Source: an uncultured Methylophilaceae bacterium (GTDB taxonomy: Bacteria > Pseudomonadota > Gammaproteobacteria > Burkholderiales > Methylophilaceae). Taken from it: a DNA stretch of 64,000 bases. The notes beneath the pieces were generated by a model. That model did not search any database and was not told where the DNA came from. It saw only the letters and a program-made list of their open reading frames with translations. Position numbers and translations under genes: made by a program. The DNA lies in contig CAJVXS010000001.1 of assembly GCA_913009235.1 (NCBI GenBank), positions 248,001-312,000 of the forward strand. Direction: 5' to 3'. Shown piece by piece: positions 35,319 through 45,018 of this stretch. Position 1 is the stretch's first letter. Each line of letters starts with the position of its first letter.

Positions 35319-36281
35319 TTACGTAATAGCATACATTGCATCAAGCACTGGAGCGACATCAGGTATTTGTTTTACACCACCTAGGTTGATGATTTTTCCT
35401 TGAGCGGATGCCATGACCCCAGTCAGTGATGGGTCTGTATCCGTGTAAATGGCAACGGTAGGGATGTTAAGTGCAGCACTTAAATGCGACAAGCCGGTAT
35501 CAACGCCAATCGCAGCGTGTGCCTGCTGAATAATGCTTGCTAAACGCGCAATGTTGAGTTTGGGTAACACCATTACATTTTCAAGATTCTCTGCAATGGC
35601 AAGTGCGCGCTGATGTTCCGCATCACTCGCCCACGGTAAAGTGAGGTGCAGATTTTGCGTTGCCAATTGCCTTGCCAATGCAATCCAATGGGAAGTTTGC
35701 CATAACTTACTGTCTTTGCTGGTGGCATGTAGACCGATGACAAAAGCCATTGGCAAACCGATAGCGTCAACTGTCTCGGTTGCCGTAATGTTGTAGCTAG
35801 GTGCGTTAATAGGCTTGGCATAGCCGCAGGCATAAGCTGCCAATTCGCGGTTTCGTATAACGGCATGCTGGTTACGAGCCACAGTATATTTCTTATCGTA
35901 TAAATGGCTAGCGATAGGTTCGCGTGCTGATTTTTTATCCATCCCACTTTTAACGCCTTTGGCAAACGAAGACATGATGGCGCTTTTCAGTAGGCCTTGC
36001 GTATCAATAATTAAATCGTATGGTTGCGCTGATACTTGCTTTTTGAACGCGTTAATTTCACGCCAAGTTTTTTGGCTGAATAACTGCTTACGCCAACGTC
36101 GAACGGCTACCGTAAAAATTTGTTTAACAGCAGGGTGCAGCTTTGGGATGTCAGCAAAACCTTCTTCAACCACCCAATCAATCTGTGCATCAGGATGTTG
36201 CTGTAGAATGTCGGTGACAACTGGTAAGTTGTGGATAACATCACCTAAAGAAGAGGTTTTAACCAGTAAAATACGTTTCAT
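35319..36281 (-). CDS. waaC: LPS heptosyltransferase I
   Basis: 320 residues from the ATG at 36279-36281 (MKRILLVKTSSLGDVIHNLP), the classic GT9 N-terminus. An upstream in-frame ATG at 36428 would add 49 residues that overlap the divergent waaG and match nothing. Conserved features are DLIIDTQGLLKSA and the ADP-heptose site GVDTGLSHLSAAL (about 258-270). It adds the first heptose to Kdo2-lipid A. It is divergent from waaG with 51 bp between starts. Confidence 0.93.
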   Translation of the reverse strand: MKRILLVKTSSLGDVIHNLPVVTDILQQHPDAQIDWVVEEGFADIPKLHPAVKQIFTVAVRRWRKQLFSQKTWREINAFKKQVSAQPYDLIIDTQGLLKSAIMSSFAKGVKSGMDKKSAREPIASHLYDKKYTVARNQHAVIRNRELAAYACGYAKPINAPSYNITATETVDAIGLPMAFVIGLHATSKDSKLWQTSHWIALARQLATQNLHLTLPWASDAEHQRALAIAENLENVMVLPKLNIARLASIIQQAHAAIGVDTGLSHLSAALNIPTVAIYTDTDPSLTGVMASAQGKIINLGGVKQIPDVAPVLDAMYAIT

Positions 36282-36332
36282 AGTGTTATTTTCGCATACA
36301 ATTATCATTTTTATAGACGGATTAATTAAGCA

Positions 36333-37496
36333 TTGAAATTTGCATTCATTCTTTTTAAGTACTTTCCCTTCGGCGGCATGCAGCGCGATATGTTGCGTAC
36401 AGCATATGAATTGATTAAACGTGGCCATACGGTGGAAGTATTTACCTTAAGCTGGCAGGGGGAAGCACCTAAAGGCATGGTGATTCATGTATTGCCGCAA
36501 AAGGGCTGGTTTAATTTTCAGCGGTATAAAAAGTTTATTAAAGAGACTTTTAATTGCATCCAAAGCAATGATTTTGATTATATTTTTGGCTATAACCGTA
36601 TGGCTGGCTTGGATGCGCATTTTGCGGCGGATCCGTGTTTTATTGAAAGAGCCCGTACGCAACGCAGCTTCTTATATCGGTTGATGCCAAGAACAAAATG
36701 GTTTGCTGCCTGTGAAAAAGAGGTTTTCTCAGCAGATTCAGCAACGCATGTCTTAGCAGTGGCATTGACAGAAAAGCCACACTTTCAAAAATGGTATGGT
36801 TTGCAGGATGAGCGCTTTCACTATATTCCACCTTATTTATCACCAGAGCGTTTTGCCTTAGGGGCTAAAACACAGATGCGAAAGTATTTAAGACAAGCCT
36901 TTGATTTTGGCGCAACCGATTTTGTTTACATGCTGACAGGGTCTGGCTTCTCCATGAAAGGGCTAGATCGCGCTATTCTTGCTTTAGCTGGACTGCCTGA
37001 AAAACTACGCGCTAATACGAGGTTAGTTGCTGTGGGGCAAGACAACCCTAAACAATTTGCAGCTATGGCTCAAAAACTAGGCGTAGCTGATCATCTTGTT
37101 ATTTCTAAAGGCCGTGCAGATATACCGCAATTAATGCAAGGTGCGGATGTGTGTGTGCATCCAGCTTACCGAGAAAATACTGGCTTAGTGATTCTCGAAG
37201 GTATGGTTTGTGGTGCGCCGATGTTAGTCACTGAAAGTTGTGGTTATGCGAATCATGTTCGGGACGCTGACGCAGGATTGGTTTCAGCGATGCCTTTTGA
37301 CCAAGTTAAATTTAATGCTGCGTTTTTGAAAATGCGAGAAGCATTAGCCCGAGGGGTTAAATCAAAACCTAAGTGGGGGAAAAATGGCCTAGCCTATACA
37401 AAAAATATTATGCAAGCTAATGATGGAAGTGAAGAGGCGCGCATCCTGATTCAGCTAGCAGAAGAGAAAAATAATGGGCGGTATTTAAGCCAATGA
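36333..37496 (+). CDS. waaG: LPS core glycosyltransferase WaaG (glucosyltransferase I type)
   Basis: 387 residues from a TTG start at 36333. GT4 family: N-terminal MKFAFILFKYFPFGGMQRDMLR, C-terminal nucleotide-sugar domain with AFDFGATDFVYMLTGSGFSMKGLDRAI, GADVCVHPAYRENTGLVILEGM (E-x7-E motif). It transfers a hexose to HepII in the inner core. It overlaps waaP by 4 bp (ATGA), so translation is coupled. Confidence 0.92.
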   Translation: MKFAFILFKYFPFGGMQRDMLRTAYELIKRGHTVEVFTLSWQGEAPKGMVIHVLPQKGWFNFQRYKKFIKETFNCIQSNDFDYIFGYNRMAGLDAHFAADPCFIERARTQRSFLYRLMPRTKWFAACEKEVFSADSATHVLAVALTEKPHFQKWYGLQDERFHYIPPYLSPERFALGAKTQMRKYLRQAFDFGATDFVYMLTGSGFSMKGLDRAILALAGLPEKLRANTRLVAVGQDNPKQFAAMAQKLGVADHLVISKGRADIPQLMQGADVCVHPAYRENTGLVILEGMVCGAPMLVTESCGYANHVRDADAGLVSAMPFDQVKFNAAFLKMREALARGVKSKPKWGKNGLAYTKNIMQANDGSEEARILIQLAEEKNNGRYLSQ

Positions 37497-38323
37497 TAGG
37501 TGAGCATAAGATGATATTCGAGATGCCGGCTGCATTGCGCAAAGCGCTAGAGCAGAGCGAGAAGGGCGATGCTTTTGTTAAGGCGATGACGTTGAGAGGA
37601 AAACCTTTTCGTGACGTGCCAGGACGCAAAACCAGTCAAGTTGAGCTGCTAGGAAAGTCTTACTTTATTAAGCAACATTTTGGTGTGGGCTGGGGCGAGA
37701 TTGTTAAAAATATCATTTTGTTGAAAAAGCCAATATTGAGCGCCATGACAGAAGTAGATGCCATTCAGAAAGTGACCTCGTTGGGAATCGCCACAACGCC
37801 TGTGGTTGCTTATGGGCAGCGAGGATGCAGTCCTGCTAACACCAAATCTTTTTTATTAACAGAAGATTTGGGTGATATTACTTCTTTAGAGGAGTTGTGT
37901 GCTGTTTGGAAAGAAAACCCACCAGATGCTCGCTATAAACGTCATTTGGTTATTGCAGTAGCGAAGTTGGCCAGAAATATACATGAGCATGGGGTAAATC
38001 ATCGAGACTTTTATTTATGCCATTTGTGTTTGCATAATGAAGCACCAAAATTGCAGTTGTATTTAATCGACCTACATCGTGCTTTGATACATAAAAAACC
38101 TTCCAAGAAAGCCAACATGAAAGATATAGCGGCATTATATTTTTCCGCGATGGGTACGGTACTCACGGCAAAAGACTATTTACGGTTTAGGCGATATTAT
38201 CACCCACAGGATAAGCAGTTTTGGCAGCAAGTAGAACATAGAGCTCAAGCACTTAACACTAAATTTAATAGTAAAAAGTTTCAAAAAAGGCTACAGATGG
38301 AGAGAGACAAGCTTAACTCGTAG
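37493..38323 (+). CDS. waaP: LPS core heptose(I) kinase WaaP/RfaP
   Basis: 276 residues. The N-lobe has VELLGKSYFIKQHFGVGWGEIVKN (lysine strand KxH, with catalytic K), the hinge SFLLTEDLGDI, the catalytic loop VNHRDFYLCHL (H-R-D) and LYLIDLHRAL (DxD-like). It phosphorylates O4 of the first core heptose, important for outer-membrane stability. The gene overlaps waaG, as in Pseudomonas. Confidence 0.93.
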   Translation: MIGEHKMIFEMPAALRKALEQSEKGDAFVKAMTLRGKPFRDVPGRKTSQVELLGKSYFIKQHFGVGWGEIVKNIILLKKPILSAMTEVDAIQKVTSLGIATTPVVAYGQRGCSPANTKSFLLTEDLGDITSLEELCAVWKENPPDARYKRHLVIAVAKLARNIHEHGVNHRDFYLCHLCLHNEAPKLQLYLIDLHRALIHKKPSKKANMKDIAALYFSAMGTVLTAKDYLRFRRYYHPQDKQFWQQVEHRAQALNTKFNSKKFQKRLQMERDKLNS

Positions 38324-38326
38324 TTA

Positions 38327-39178
38327 TCAAGCGTTCTCTTGCGGCAGTTTCTCCTTTGCTTTTCTTCTGACTTTGTAGCGATGGTAATGCCAATTGTATT
38401 GCTCAGGGCGTTGCTGGATTTGTTTTTCAATGGCCTTGTTCAGTAGTGCTGGCGTGTTAATCGAATCAACTTTAGAGAAGTGAACAATGTAGCCTTTGCC
38501 TTTGGCTAATCGTTCCCCGTACATCATGATAATAGTAGCGCCTGTTTTTTTAGCTAATTTACTGGCAAGCGTCATAGAGTATGCTGGCTGATTAAAAAAG
38601 TTTGCCCATTCGCCTTCACCTGAATTGGGCACTTGGTCAGGTAGAATTCCAATGGCTTCTCCTTTTTTGAGTGCTTTGAGCAGTGTTCGTACACCAGAGG
38701 AATTTGCTTCGGCTAACTCCAAACTCGAACTGACTCGTCCTTTAATAATAAATGGCAGTAGCCATTCCATTTTTGGTGGGCGGTATAGTGCAGAAACTGG
38801 GCAATGCAAGGCGCAGTAGTGAAAGGTTATTTCAAAGCAGCCCATATGAGGTGTTAAGAAAATAATGCCTTTATTCGCTGCAATGGCAGCATCAACGACA
38901 CCCCGCCCAGTGGTGGACTGGATTATCTTATTGATTTCTTTTTTGTCTGCTTGCCAGATATAGGGTGTTTCTAATACCAGCTCACCAAGGTTAATGAAGT
39001 TTTGGCGTACCGCTTTTTTGATTGCGCCTGAAGATAATTGGCTTTGTTTGATGTTCTCAGCTGCTAATTGTTTCGCTTTAGGCATGGTGAGGAACAATAT
39101 GTGACCTAAGGCCCTACCTAAACCGTGTAGTAAAGGCAATGGTAGCCGCCCCCAGCATTTGAAAAGCAGTGATAGCAT
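38327..39178 (-). CDS. lpxL: Lipid A acyltransferase, LpxL/HtrB family
   Basis: 283 residues. An N-terminal hydrophobic segment is followed by the acyltransferase motif H-x4-E (LTPHMGCFEI, about 113-122) and a conserved block GILPDQVPNSGEGEW. It adds a secondary acyl chain to lipid A or its precursor at the inner membrane. It is convergent with waaP (3 bp apart). LpxL versus LpxM specificity cannot be set from sequence alone. Confidence 0.88.
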   Translation of the reverse strand: MLSLLFKCWGRLPLPLLHGLGRALGHILFLTMPKAKQLAAENIKQSQLSSGAIKKAVRQNFINLGELVLETPYIWQADKKEINKIIQSTTGRGVVDAAIAANKGIIFLTPHMGCFEITFHYCALHCPVSALYRPPKMEWLLPFIIKGRVSSSLELAEANSSGVRTLLKALKKGEAIGILPDQVPNSGEGEWANFFNQPAYSMTLASKLAKKTGATIIMMYGERLAKGKGYIVHFSKVDSINTPALLNKAIEKQIQQRPEQYNWHYHRYKVRRKAKEKLPQENA

Positions 39179-39271
39179 AGGAGGATATTATAATTGAAAT
39201 TATGATTAACACATCGGCTAATTAATGGCTGATATAATGACAGCATCCAATAAATTATGTAATGCCCTTAA

Positions 39272-39403
39272 TTGTTTCAATCTGAACGTTATCAACAGGC
39301 ATGTTCACAACATCAACTAGCTAGGGTTGAATCATGGTGGGATAAGCACATGGCTTGGCTTGGAAGGGGTCTGATCATCGGCATTGCGGTTGGAGTGTTG
39401 TAG
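39272..39403 (+). CDS. Small ORF with TTG start (43 residues), doubtful
   Basis: The frame starts after a stop with TTG and reads LFQSERYQQACSQHQLARVE, then SWWDKHMAWLGRGLIIGIAVGVL, ending in a short hydrophobic segment. An in-frame ATG (HMAWLG) would give only 17 residues. No convincing ribosome site. It has an amphipathic-plus-membrane pattern, so it may be a real small membrane peptide in the LPS locus, but conservation would have to prove it. Confidence 0.25.
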   Translation: MFQSERYQQACSQHQLARVESWWDKHMAWLGRGLIIGIAVGVL

Positions 39404-39466
39404 GGCAACTAACATTAATTACTTAATAGTGGTACATTAACCACCTTCAAAAAGAAGCATAAAGCT

Positions 39467-39703
39467 ATGGACGAGCAACACATTGCAAACAAGGACGGTG
39501 CTATTTTAGCGACAACAACTCTGCTTAAAACTGTTGCCAATGCTGTACGCGACTTCCATGTTGCAGGTTTGGCGCATCGAGCTTTGTACTTTCCCTTACA
39601 GTACTTTCAAGCAAAACGATTGAGTAAGTTGTTACGATTGCTGTGCCGGCCAATCTTAAGGCGATCAATATGTCGTTGGGCGGCTAGACTGAATGAAAAA
39701 TAA
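39467..39703 (+). CDS. Short kinase-like protein or remnant in the LPS core locus
   Basis: 78 residues. AVRDFHVAGLAHRALYF resembles the catalytic loop of WaaP/InaA-type kinases (...HxAGxxHRDLYxxH), but Asp is Ala and the lysine lobe is missing. The C-terminal half is Arg/Leu-rich (KRLSKLLRLLCRPILRR). Its stop overlaps the start of the tandem-kinase gene by 11 bp (ATGAAAAATAA), which suggests it is still translated or part of a coupled operon. It could be the remainder of a WapP/WapQ-type kinase. Confidence 0.5.
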   Translation: MDEQHIANKDGAILATTTLLKTVANAVRDFHVAGLAHRALYFPLQYFQAKRLSKLLRLLCRPILRRSICRWAARLNEK

Positions 39704-41153
39704 TAATGTCAGCTTGTTAGCTGATTTTGGTATCCATACAACAGCAGTTGTATTAGACGATTCGAGTGTTTTAACCGCATTAGAGGCTGTGCGTTATATA
39801 CCAAGACGCCGCTGTGTTTGCAAAGCAACTTGGCAAGGTAAGCACGTGTATGCAAAACTATTTTTTGGCGAAGAAGCGGCGCAATATGCTTTACGTGATG
39901 TGTGCGGTGTGGAGGCTTTGCAACACGCGAATCTATTAACACCAGCCATACTAAAACAAAGTAAATTGTCCCAGCATGAAGGCTATGCGGTGGTTTTTGA
40001 AGCCATTACACCATCAGAAAATGCAGAAGTAGTTTTGGCTGCTGCTAACGAATTTGTCCGGGTTGAGCTTGCACATCAGTTGGTTCAGCTTGTTGCACAG
40101 CATCATGAGGCTGGATTGATACAAACAGACATGCATTTAAAAAACTTTTTGATTCAGCATGGTGCTATTCATACCATTGATGGCGACGGTATTCGTCACT
40201 TTAAGAAGCTACCATTTAAAAAATCATACGCTAATCTTTGCCAATTGCTCTCAAAATTTGATGTGTTAATGATAGATGGCTATTTGTCTGCTTTATTAGA
40301 AACATATACCAACGCTAGGTCATGGCAGCAGTCGCTTAATGTTGATGTTGTTAAAGTTAAGATTAATGCGGCTAGACAAAAGACTACAGCAGCATATGCT
40401 GATAAAAAAGTATTTAGGGCGTGTACCGATGTTGTTGTGAGTAAAGCCAAGCATGTATTTGCCGCAATAAATGCGCTGCATGCAGTGGATGATTTTCCAC
40501 AAACAATACCTGATCTTGATACTTATTTTACACTTGGCAATATTATTAAAAATGGCAATACATGTATAGTTGCATCTGCCAAGATAGGGTCGCTTAATGT
40601 TGTGATTAAACGTTACAACATTAAGGGCTTCTGGCATGGGGTTGGACGTGCTTTTAGAAGAACAAGAGCATCTACCTCTTGGGGAAATGCGCATCGACTT
40701 CAGTTGCTTGGTTTGCCAACGGCGAAACCTATAGCGTTAATAGAAACAAGAAGGTTTGGCTTAAAAGGTAGGGCGTACTTCATAACAGAATATGTTGATG
40801 CACTCGATATGGATGTTTTTTTTAAGCAATCAATAGGCAAGGTTCTGCGAGCGGAAGCAGTTAAGCAAGCAGTTCAACTGTTTTACCGTTTATATTTACT
40901 TAACATCTCGCATGGTGATATGAAGGCCGCGAACATTAAAGTACTCGCTGATGGGGAACCTTTGTTGATTGACTTGGATAGTATGCAGCAGCATAAAAAA
41001 TCTGCAGTTGCGCAAAAAGCACATGTGCGCGACATTAAACGCTTTATGCGAAATTGGAAAGACACACCTTCCCTGTATAATGCGTTCGTTAAAGTATTTA
41101 AAGTTGTTTATGCTGATCATGCACCATTACAAGCGGCACAAATATTAGAATAA
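39693..41153 (+). CDS. Tandem LPS-kinase (InaA/WaaP fold) protein
   Basis: 486 residues with two kinase-fold halves. The first (about 1-250) has a lysine strand VYAKLFFGEEAAQ, catalytic-like IQTDMHLKNFLI and TIDGDGI. The second (about 270-486) has VVIKRYNIKGFWH, catalytic ISHGDMKAANIKVL (about 406-419) and LLIDLDSM. Both keep the catalytic Asp and Asn, so both could be active. Its length and position next to a carbamoyltransferase match the P. aeruginosa PA5006-type core protein. It is cytoplasmic and probably phosphorylates core sugars. Confidence 0.8.
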   Translation: MKNNNVSLLADFGIHTTAVVLDDSSVLTALEAVRYIPRRRCVCKATWQGKHVYAKLFFGEEAAQYALRDVCGVEALQHANLLTPAILKQSKLSQHEGYAVVFEAITPSENAEVVLAAANEFVRVELAHQLVQLVAQHHEAGLIQTDMHLKNFLIQHGAIHTIDGDGIRHFKKLPFKKSYANLCQLLSKFDVLMIDGYLSALLETYTNARSWQQSLNVDVVKVKINAARQKTTAAYADKKVFRACTDVVVSKAKHVFAAINALHAVDDFPQTIPDLDTYFTLGNIIKNGNTCIVASAKIGSLNVVIKRYNIKGFWHGVGRAFRRTRASTSWGNAHRLQLLGLPTAKPIALIETRRFGLKGRAYFITEYVDALDMDVFFKQSIGKVLRAEAVKQAVQLFYRLYLLNISHGDMKAANIKVLADGEPLLIDLDSMQQHKKSAVAQKAHVRDIKRFMRNWKDTPSLYNAFVKVFKVVYADHAPLQAAQILE

Positions 41154-41172
41154 TTATATAAAGTTAAATTAA

Positions 41173-42891
41173 ATGATTGTATTGGGTTTATCTGGCGCTT
41201 TAAGCCATGACGCATCTGCCGCTATTTTGGTCGATGGGAAAATAGTAGCCGCCGCAGAAGAAGAGCGTTTCTTACGTGATAAGCACGCTAAAAACAAATT
41301 TCCTTATGAGGCGGCCAAATTTTGCTTGAAAGAAGCGGGTGTTAAACCGGAAGATGTGGACGTTGTTGCTTTCCCATATGCTGAAATTCCATTAAGTACT
41401 AACGCGCGTTGGCACTATGCTAAGCGCCATTGGTATGCGCCGGATCGTGCTTTAGATGCGATCTTTAATGGTAACCGTCGTTTTAGACGTAACCGTGATA
41501 AATCATCAGCGTTAATGCAAGAATTAGGTTTAACCAATGCCAAGTTTGAAGCAGTTGAACATCACTTAGCACATGCTTCTAGTGCTTATCATTTGAGTGG
41601 CTTTAAAGAAAAAACAGCGATAGTTGGTATTGATGGTAAAGGGGAGTACGCCACTACATTCTTTGGCTATGGCGAAAAAGGTAAGATACATAAGATTAAA
41701 GAGTTTTATGACCCCGACTCTCTGGGCGGCCTTTATGGAGCGATGACTGAATATTTAGGCTTTGATATGCTGGATGGTGAGTTCAAGGTCATGGGCATGG
41801 CGCCTTATGGAGATGCAAGTAAGTATGACTTGTCTGACTTAGCCAAATTTGAGAATGGTGAATTAGTTGTTAATACTAAGCTGGTGAATGTCGTAGGTAT
41901 GCGCCGCTATAAAGAAAATGGTAAAGGTTATTACTTTACGCCTGAGCTCATTAAGCGCTTAGGCGCAAAACGTGAAGGTGATGAAATTGATGACCCTTAT
42001 ATTCACTATGCCGCTTCCATTCAAGCACTGCTAGAAAAGCTTGCGCTTGAAATGATTGAATACTACCTCGGCGATATTATTCGTGAAACGGGTAAGGTTG
42101 TGATGGCTGGCGGCGTTGCGCTGAATGTGAAGTTGAATCAACGCATTATTAGTTTGCCATATGTGAAAGAGTTATTCGTGCAACCAGCTTCCGGTGATAA
42201 CGGCACATCTCTAGGTGCCGCAACCTTTGCAGCCAATAGTGCGGGTGAGATAATCCATAAAATGGAACATGTTTATCTAGGCCCCAAATTCTCTAGTGAA
42301 GAATGTGTTGCTGCTTGCGAAGCACATCCAGAAAGCCCAGTCTTTACTAAGATAGATGATTTCCCAAAAAAAGCAGCAGAGCTATTGGCTGCGGGCAACC
42401 CGTTAGCTTGGTTCCAAGGTCACATGGAGTTTGGTCCCCGATCACTTGGTTGTCGTAGTATTCTTGGTGACCCTAGCCACCCTGGCGTGGCTGATCGTAT
42501 TAACGCACAGATTAAATACCGTGAGCGGTGGCGTCCATTTTGCCCAAGCATGTTGGATAAGGTGGCAGAAGATTTATTACAAACCGATCATCCTGCGCCT
42601 TATATGACGTTTACCTTCGATGTGAACCCTGCTTGGCATCACCGTATTCCAGAAGTGGTGCACGAGGATGGCACGGCAAGGGCGCAAGTGGTGACGCGTG
42701 AGACTAACCCGCGTTATTATGAATTGATTGAACATTTAGAAACATTACGTGGCAGTGCTGTTGTATTAAACACATCACTCAACCGTCGTGGCGAACCCAT
42801 GATCTGTAGTCCGACTGATGCGCTCAATATGTTTTATGGCTGTGATCTAGAGTATTTAATGATGGAAGATGTGCTGGTCACGAAGAAGTGA
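41173..42891 (+). CDS. O-carbamoyltransferase of the NodU/CmcH family (LPS core carbamoylation)
   Basis: 572 residues. The N-terminal YrdC-independent Kae1-like half begins MIVLGLSGALSHDASAAILV and has EHHLAHASSAYHLSGF (metal-binding His) and FKVMGMAPYGD. It continues with VVMAGGVALNVKLN and the C-terminal CmcH domain with FGPRSLGCRSILGDP. This family transfers carbamoyl from carbamoyl phosphate to a sugar hydroxyl. By position it corresponds to P. aeruginosa PA5005, thought to carbamoylate the core heptose. It starts 19 bp after the tandem-kinase gene. Confidence 0.85.
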   Translation: MIVLGLSGALSHDASAAILVDGKIVAAAEEERFLRDKHAKNKFPYEAAKFCLKEAGVKPEDVDVVAFPYAEIPLSTNARWHYAKRHWYAPDRALDAIFNGNRRFRRNRDKSSALMQELGLTNAKFEAVEHHLAHASSAYHLSGFKEKTAIVGIDGKGEYATTFFGYGEKGKIHKIKEFYDPDSLGGLYGAMTEYLGFDMLDGEFKVMGMAPYGDASKYDLSDLAKFENGELVVNTKLVNVVGMRRYKENGKGYYFTPELIKRLGAKREGDEIDDPYIHYAASIQALLEKLALEMIEYYLGDIIRETGKVVMAGGVALNVKLNQRIISLPYVKELFVQPASGDNGTSLGAATFAANSAGEIIHKMEHVYLGPKFSSEECVAACEAHPESPVFTKIDDFPKKAAELLAAGNPLAWFQGHMEFGPRSLGCRSILGDPSHPGVADRINAQIKYRERWRPFCPSMLDKVAEDLLQTDHPAPYMTFTFDVNPAWHHRIPEVVHEDGTARAQVVTRETNPRYYELIEHLETLRGSAVVLNTSLNRRGEPMICSPTDALNMFYGCDLEYLMMEDVLVTKK

Positions 42892-43067
42892 TGTTAATCG
42901 TTACCTTCCATATTGTAAATTTGTTATAACTAATTTATTTTAGAAAACAATTCACTCGTCAAATATATCTTTAAAATTGACGAAATTCCCTATTCTGAGC
43001 GATAATTGAACGCTAGATAATTTAAAATCTGTGTTGTTTGCAGAGTTGGAAGTGAGTTTAATCAAGT

Positions 43068-44882
43068 ATGAAACAATCCCATATAGAAGTTACCGAACGT
43101 ATTATTGAAGTAAGCCGTCCTACCCGTACTGCTTACTTGCAACGCATGAAAGAAATTGCAAATCGAGACCGTGGTGCAGACCGTTTAGGTTGTGCTAACG
43201 TTGCCCATGCCTTTGCAGCCATGCCAGTCAATGACAAGCTAAAGGTTGTGGCAGAGAAGGCGCCAAATATCGGTATTGTCACGGCATATAACGAAATGTT
43301 GTCCGCGCACCAGCCTTATGGCGTCTATCCAGATATCATTAAAAATGAAGCAAATAAACATGGTGCGACAGCACAAGTAGCTGGTGGCGTACCTGCTATG
43401 TGTGATGGTATTACACAGGGTGAGCCGGGAATGGAACTGTCTTTGTTTAGTCGCGATACGATTGCGATGAGTACAGCGGTTGCTTTATCACATGATGTTT
43501 TTGATGCTGCACTGTTACTAGGTGTTTGCGATAAAATCGTCCCAGGATTATTAATTGGTGCGTTACAGTTCGGTCACTTACCTTGTGTATTTGTACCAGC
43601 TGGCCCAATGAGTACGGGTCTCGATAACACGTCTAAATCAAAAGTGCGCGAGCAATACGCACAAGGCTTAATTGGTCGTGAGGAGTTGTTAGCATCGGAA
43701 TCCATGGCTTATCACGGAGCAGGTACTTGTACTTTTTATGGCACCGCTAACAGTAACCAAATGTTGATGGAAGCCATGGGCTTGCACGTACCAGGTTCAG
43801 CCTTTATTCACCCACATGATGGTATGCGTGAGCTGCTGACACGTGAAGCGGTGAAAATGGTGTTAGAGAATACGAAGGCAGGCCATCACACGCCAATTGG
43901 TAAGCTGGTAGATGAGCATGTGATTGTAAATGCAATGGTGGCTTTGTTAGCAACTGGAGGTTCAACGAATCACTTGATTCACTGGGTAGCGATTGCACGT
44001 GCAGCTGGCATTATTATTGATTGGACGGACTTCTATCATCTTGCGAAAACAACACCGCTATTAACAAGTGTATATCCAAATGGTAAAGCAGATGTGAACC
44101 AGTTCCAAAATGCTGGCGGCCCAGCTTTCGTGATACGTGAACTAATTGATGCAGGTTATATGTATCCTGATGTATTTACGGTCGCTTATGGTGGCTTACG
44201 TGACTACGGTAAAATACCTGAAAAAGAAGGCGATCAGTTGGTATGGAAAGATTTGCCAAAAGAAAGCAAAGATGAGTTGATTGTTCGTACGGCAGATCAC
44301 CCATTTAGTGAGTCTGGTGGTTTGCGTTTGCTTAAAGGAAATCTAGGCCGAAGTGTGATTAAGGTTTCAGCTGTACCAGAAGATCGCCATATCATTGAAG
44401 CACCCGCAATTGTATTTGATGCGCAAGAAGAATTGTTGCAAGCATTCGATCGAGGTGAGCTAGAAAAAGACTTTATTGCGGTTGTCCGTTTCCAAGGTCC
44501 TAAAGCGAATGGCATGCCAGAACTACATAAATTAACACCACCATTGGCAGTATTGCAAAATAAAGGCTTTATGGTGGCGATTGTGACTGACGGCCGTATG
44601 AGCGGCGCTTCAGGTAAGATTCCTGCCGCGATTCACTTAACCCCAGAAGCTTCAGCAGGTGGAGCATTAGCAAAAGTACGCACTGGAGATATTGTGCGAT
44701 TGAATGCTAAGGTCGGCATGGTAAATGTGCTTGTTGATGAGGATGAATGGGAAGAGCGAAAACCTGAAGAGCTTTCTGATGCTAAGAGACATAGTAATGA
44801 GCATGGCTTTGGTCGCGAGCTGTTTGGCGGAATGCGGAAGAACGTCCTATCTGCCGAAGAAGGTGCAATTACCTGGCTTTAA
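43068..44882 (+). CDS. edd: 6-phosphogluconate dehydratase
   Basis: 604 residues, IlvD/Edd family, length matching E. coli Edd (603). Conserved blocks: [39 protein letters not shown] (Fe-S Cys), [11 protein letters not shown] (Fe-S Cys), [15 protein letters not shown] (Fe-S Cys) and [19 protein letters not shown]. It makes KDPG from 6-phosphogluconate. With the next gene it forms the Entner-Doudoroff branch, which closes the KDPG form of the RuMP cycle in methylotrophs. Confidence 0.97.
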   Translation: MKQSHIEVTERIIEVSRPTRTAYLQRMKEIANRDRGADRLGCANVAHAFAAMPVNDKLKVVAEKAPNIGIVTAYNEMLSAHQPYGVYPDIIKNEANKHGATAQVAGGVPAMCDGITQGEPGMELSLFSRDTIAMSTAVALSHDVFDAALLLGVCDKIVPGLLIGALQFGHLPCVFVPAGPMSTGLDNTSKSKVREQYAQGLIGREELLASESMAYHGAGTCTFYGTANSNQMLMEAMGLHVPGSAFIHPHDGMRELLTREAVKMVLENTKAGHHTPIGKLVDEHVIVNAMVALLATGGSTNHLIHWVAIARAAGIIIDWTDFYHLAKTTPLLTSVYPNGKADVNQFQNAGGPAFVIRELIDAGYMYPDVFTVAYGGLRDYGKIPEKEGDQLVWKDLPKESKDELIVRTADHPFSESGGLRLLKGNLGRSVIKVSAVPEDRHIIEAPAIVFDAQEELLQAFDRGELEKDFIAVVRFQGPKANGMPELHKLTPPLAVLQNKGFMVAIVTDGRMSGASGKIPAAIHLTPEASAGGALAKVRTGDIVRLNAKVGMVNVLVDEDEWEERKPEELSDAKRHSNEHGFGRELFGGMRKNVLSAEEGAITWL

Positions 44883-45018
44883 AATGGATGCGGCGTTACT
44901 TTCACTAGCCGTGCCAAAACGTACTGCCGTCGCTCAAGTGCCTTGCTTCAATTGATTTTGAAGCTAATTAGACAACGTAAAGCTTAAAAGAATTTATTAC
45001 ATAATTAATGAGAGAAAA

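Noticed and set aside
36282-36428. 49-residue N-terminal extension of waaC
   Set aside because: It overlaps the divergent waaG start and has no family match; the conserved heptosyltransferase start is MKRILLVKTSS.
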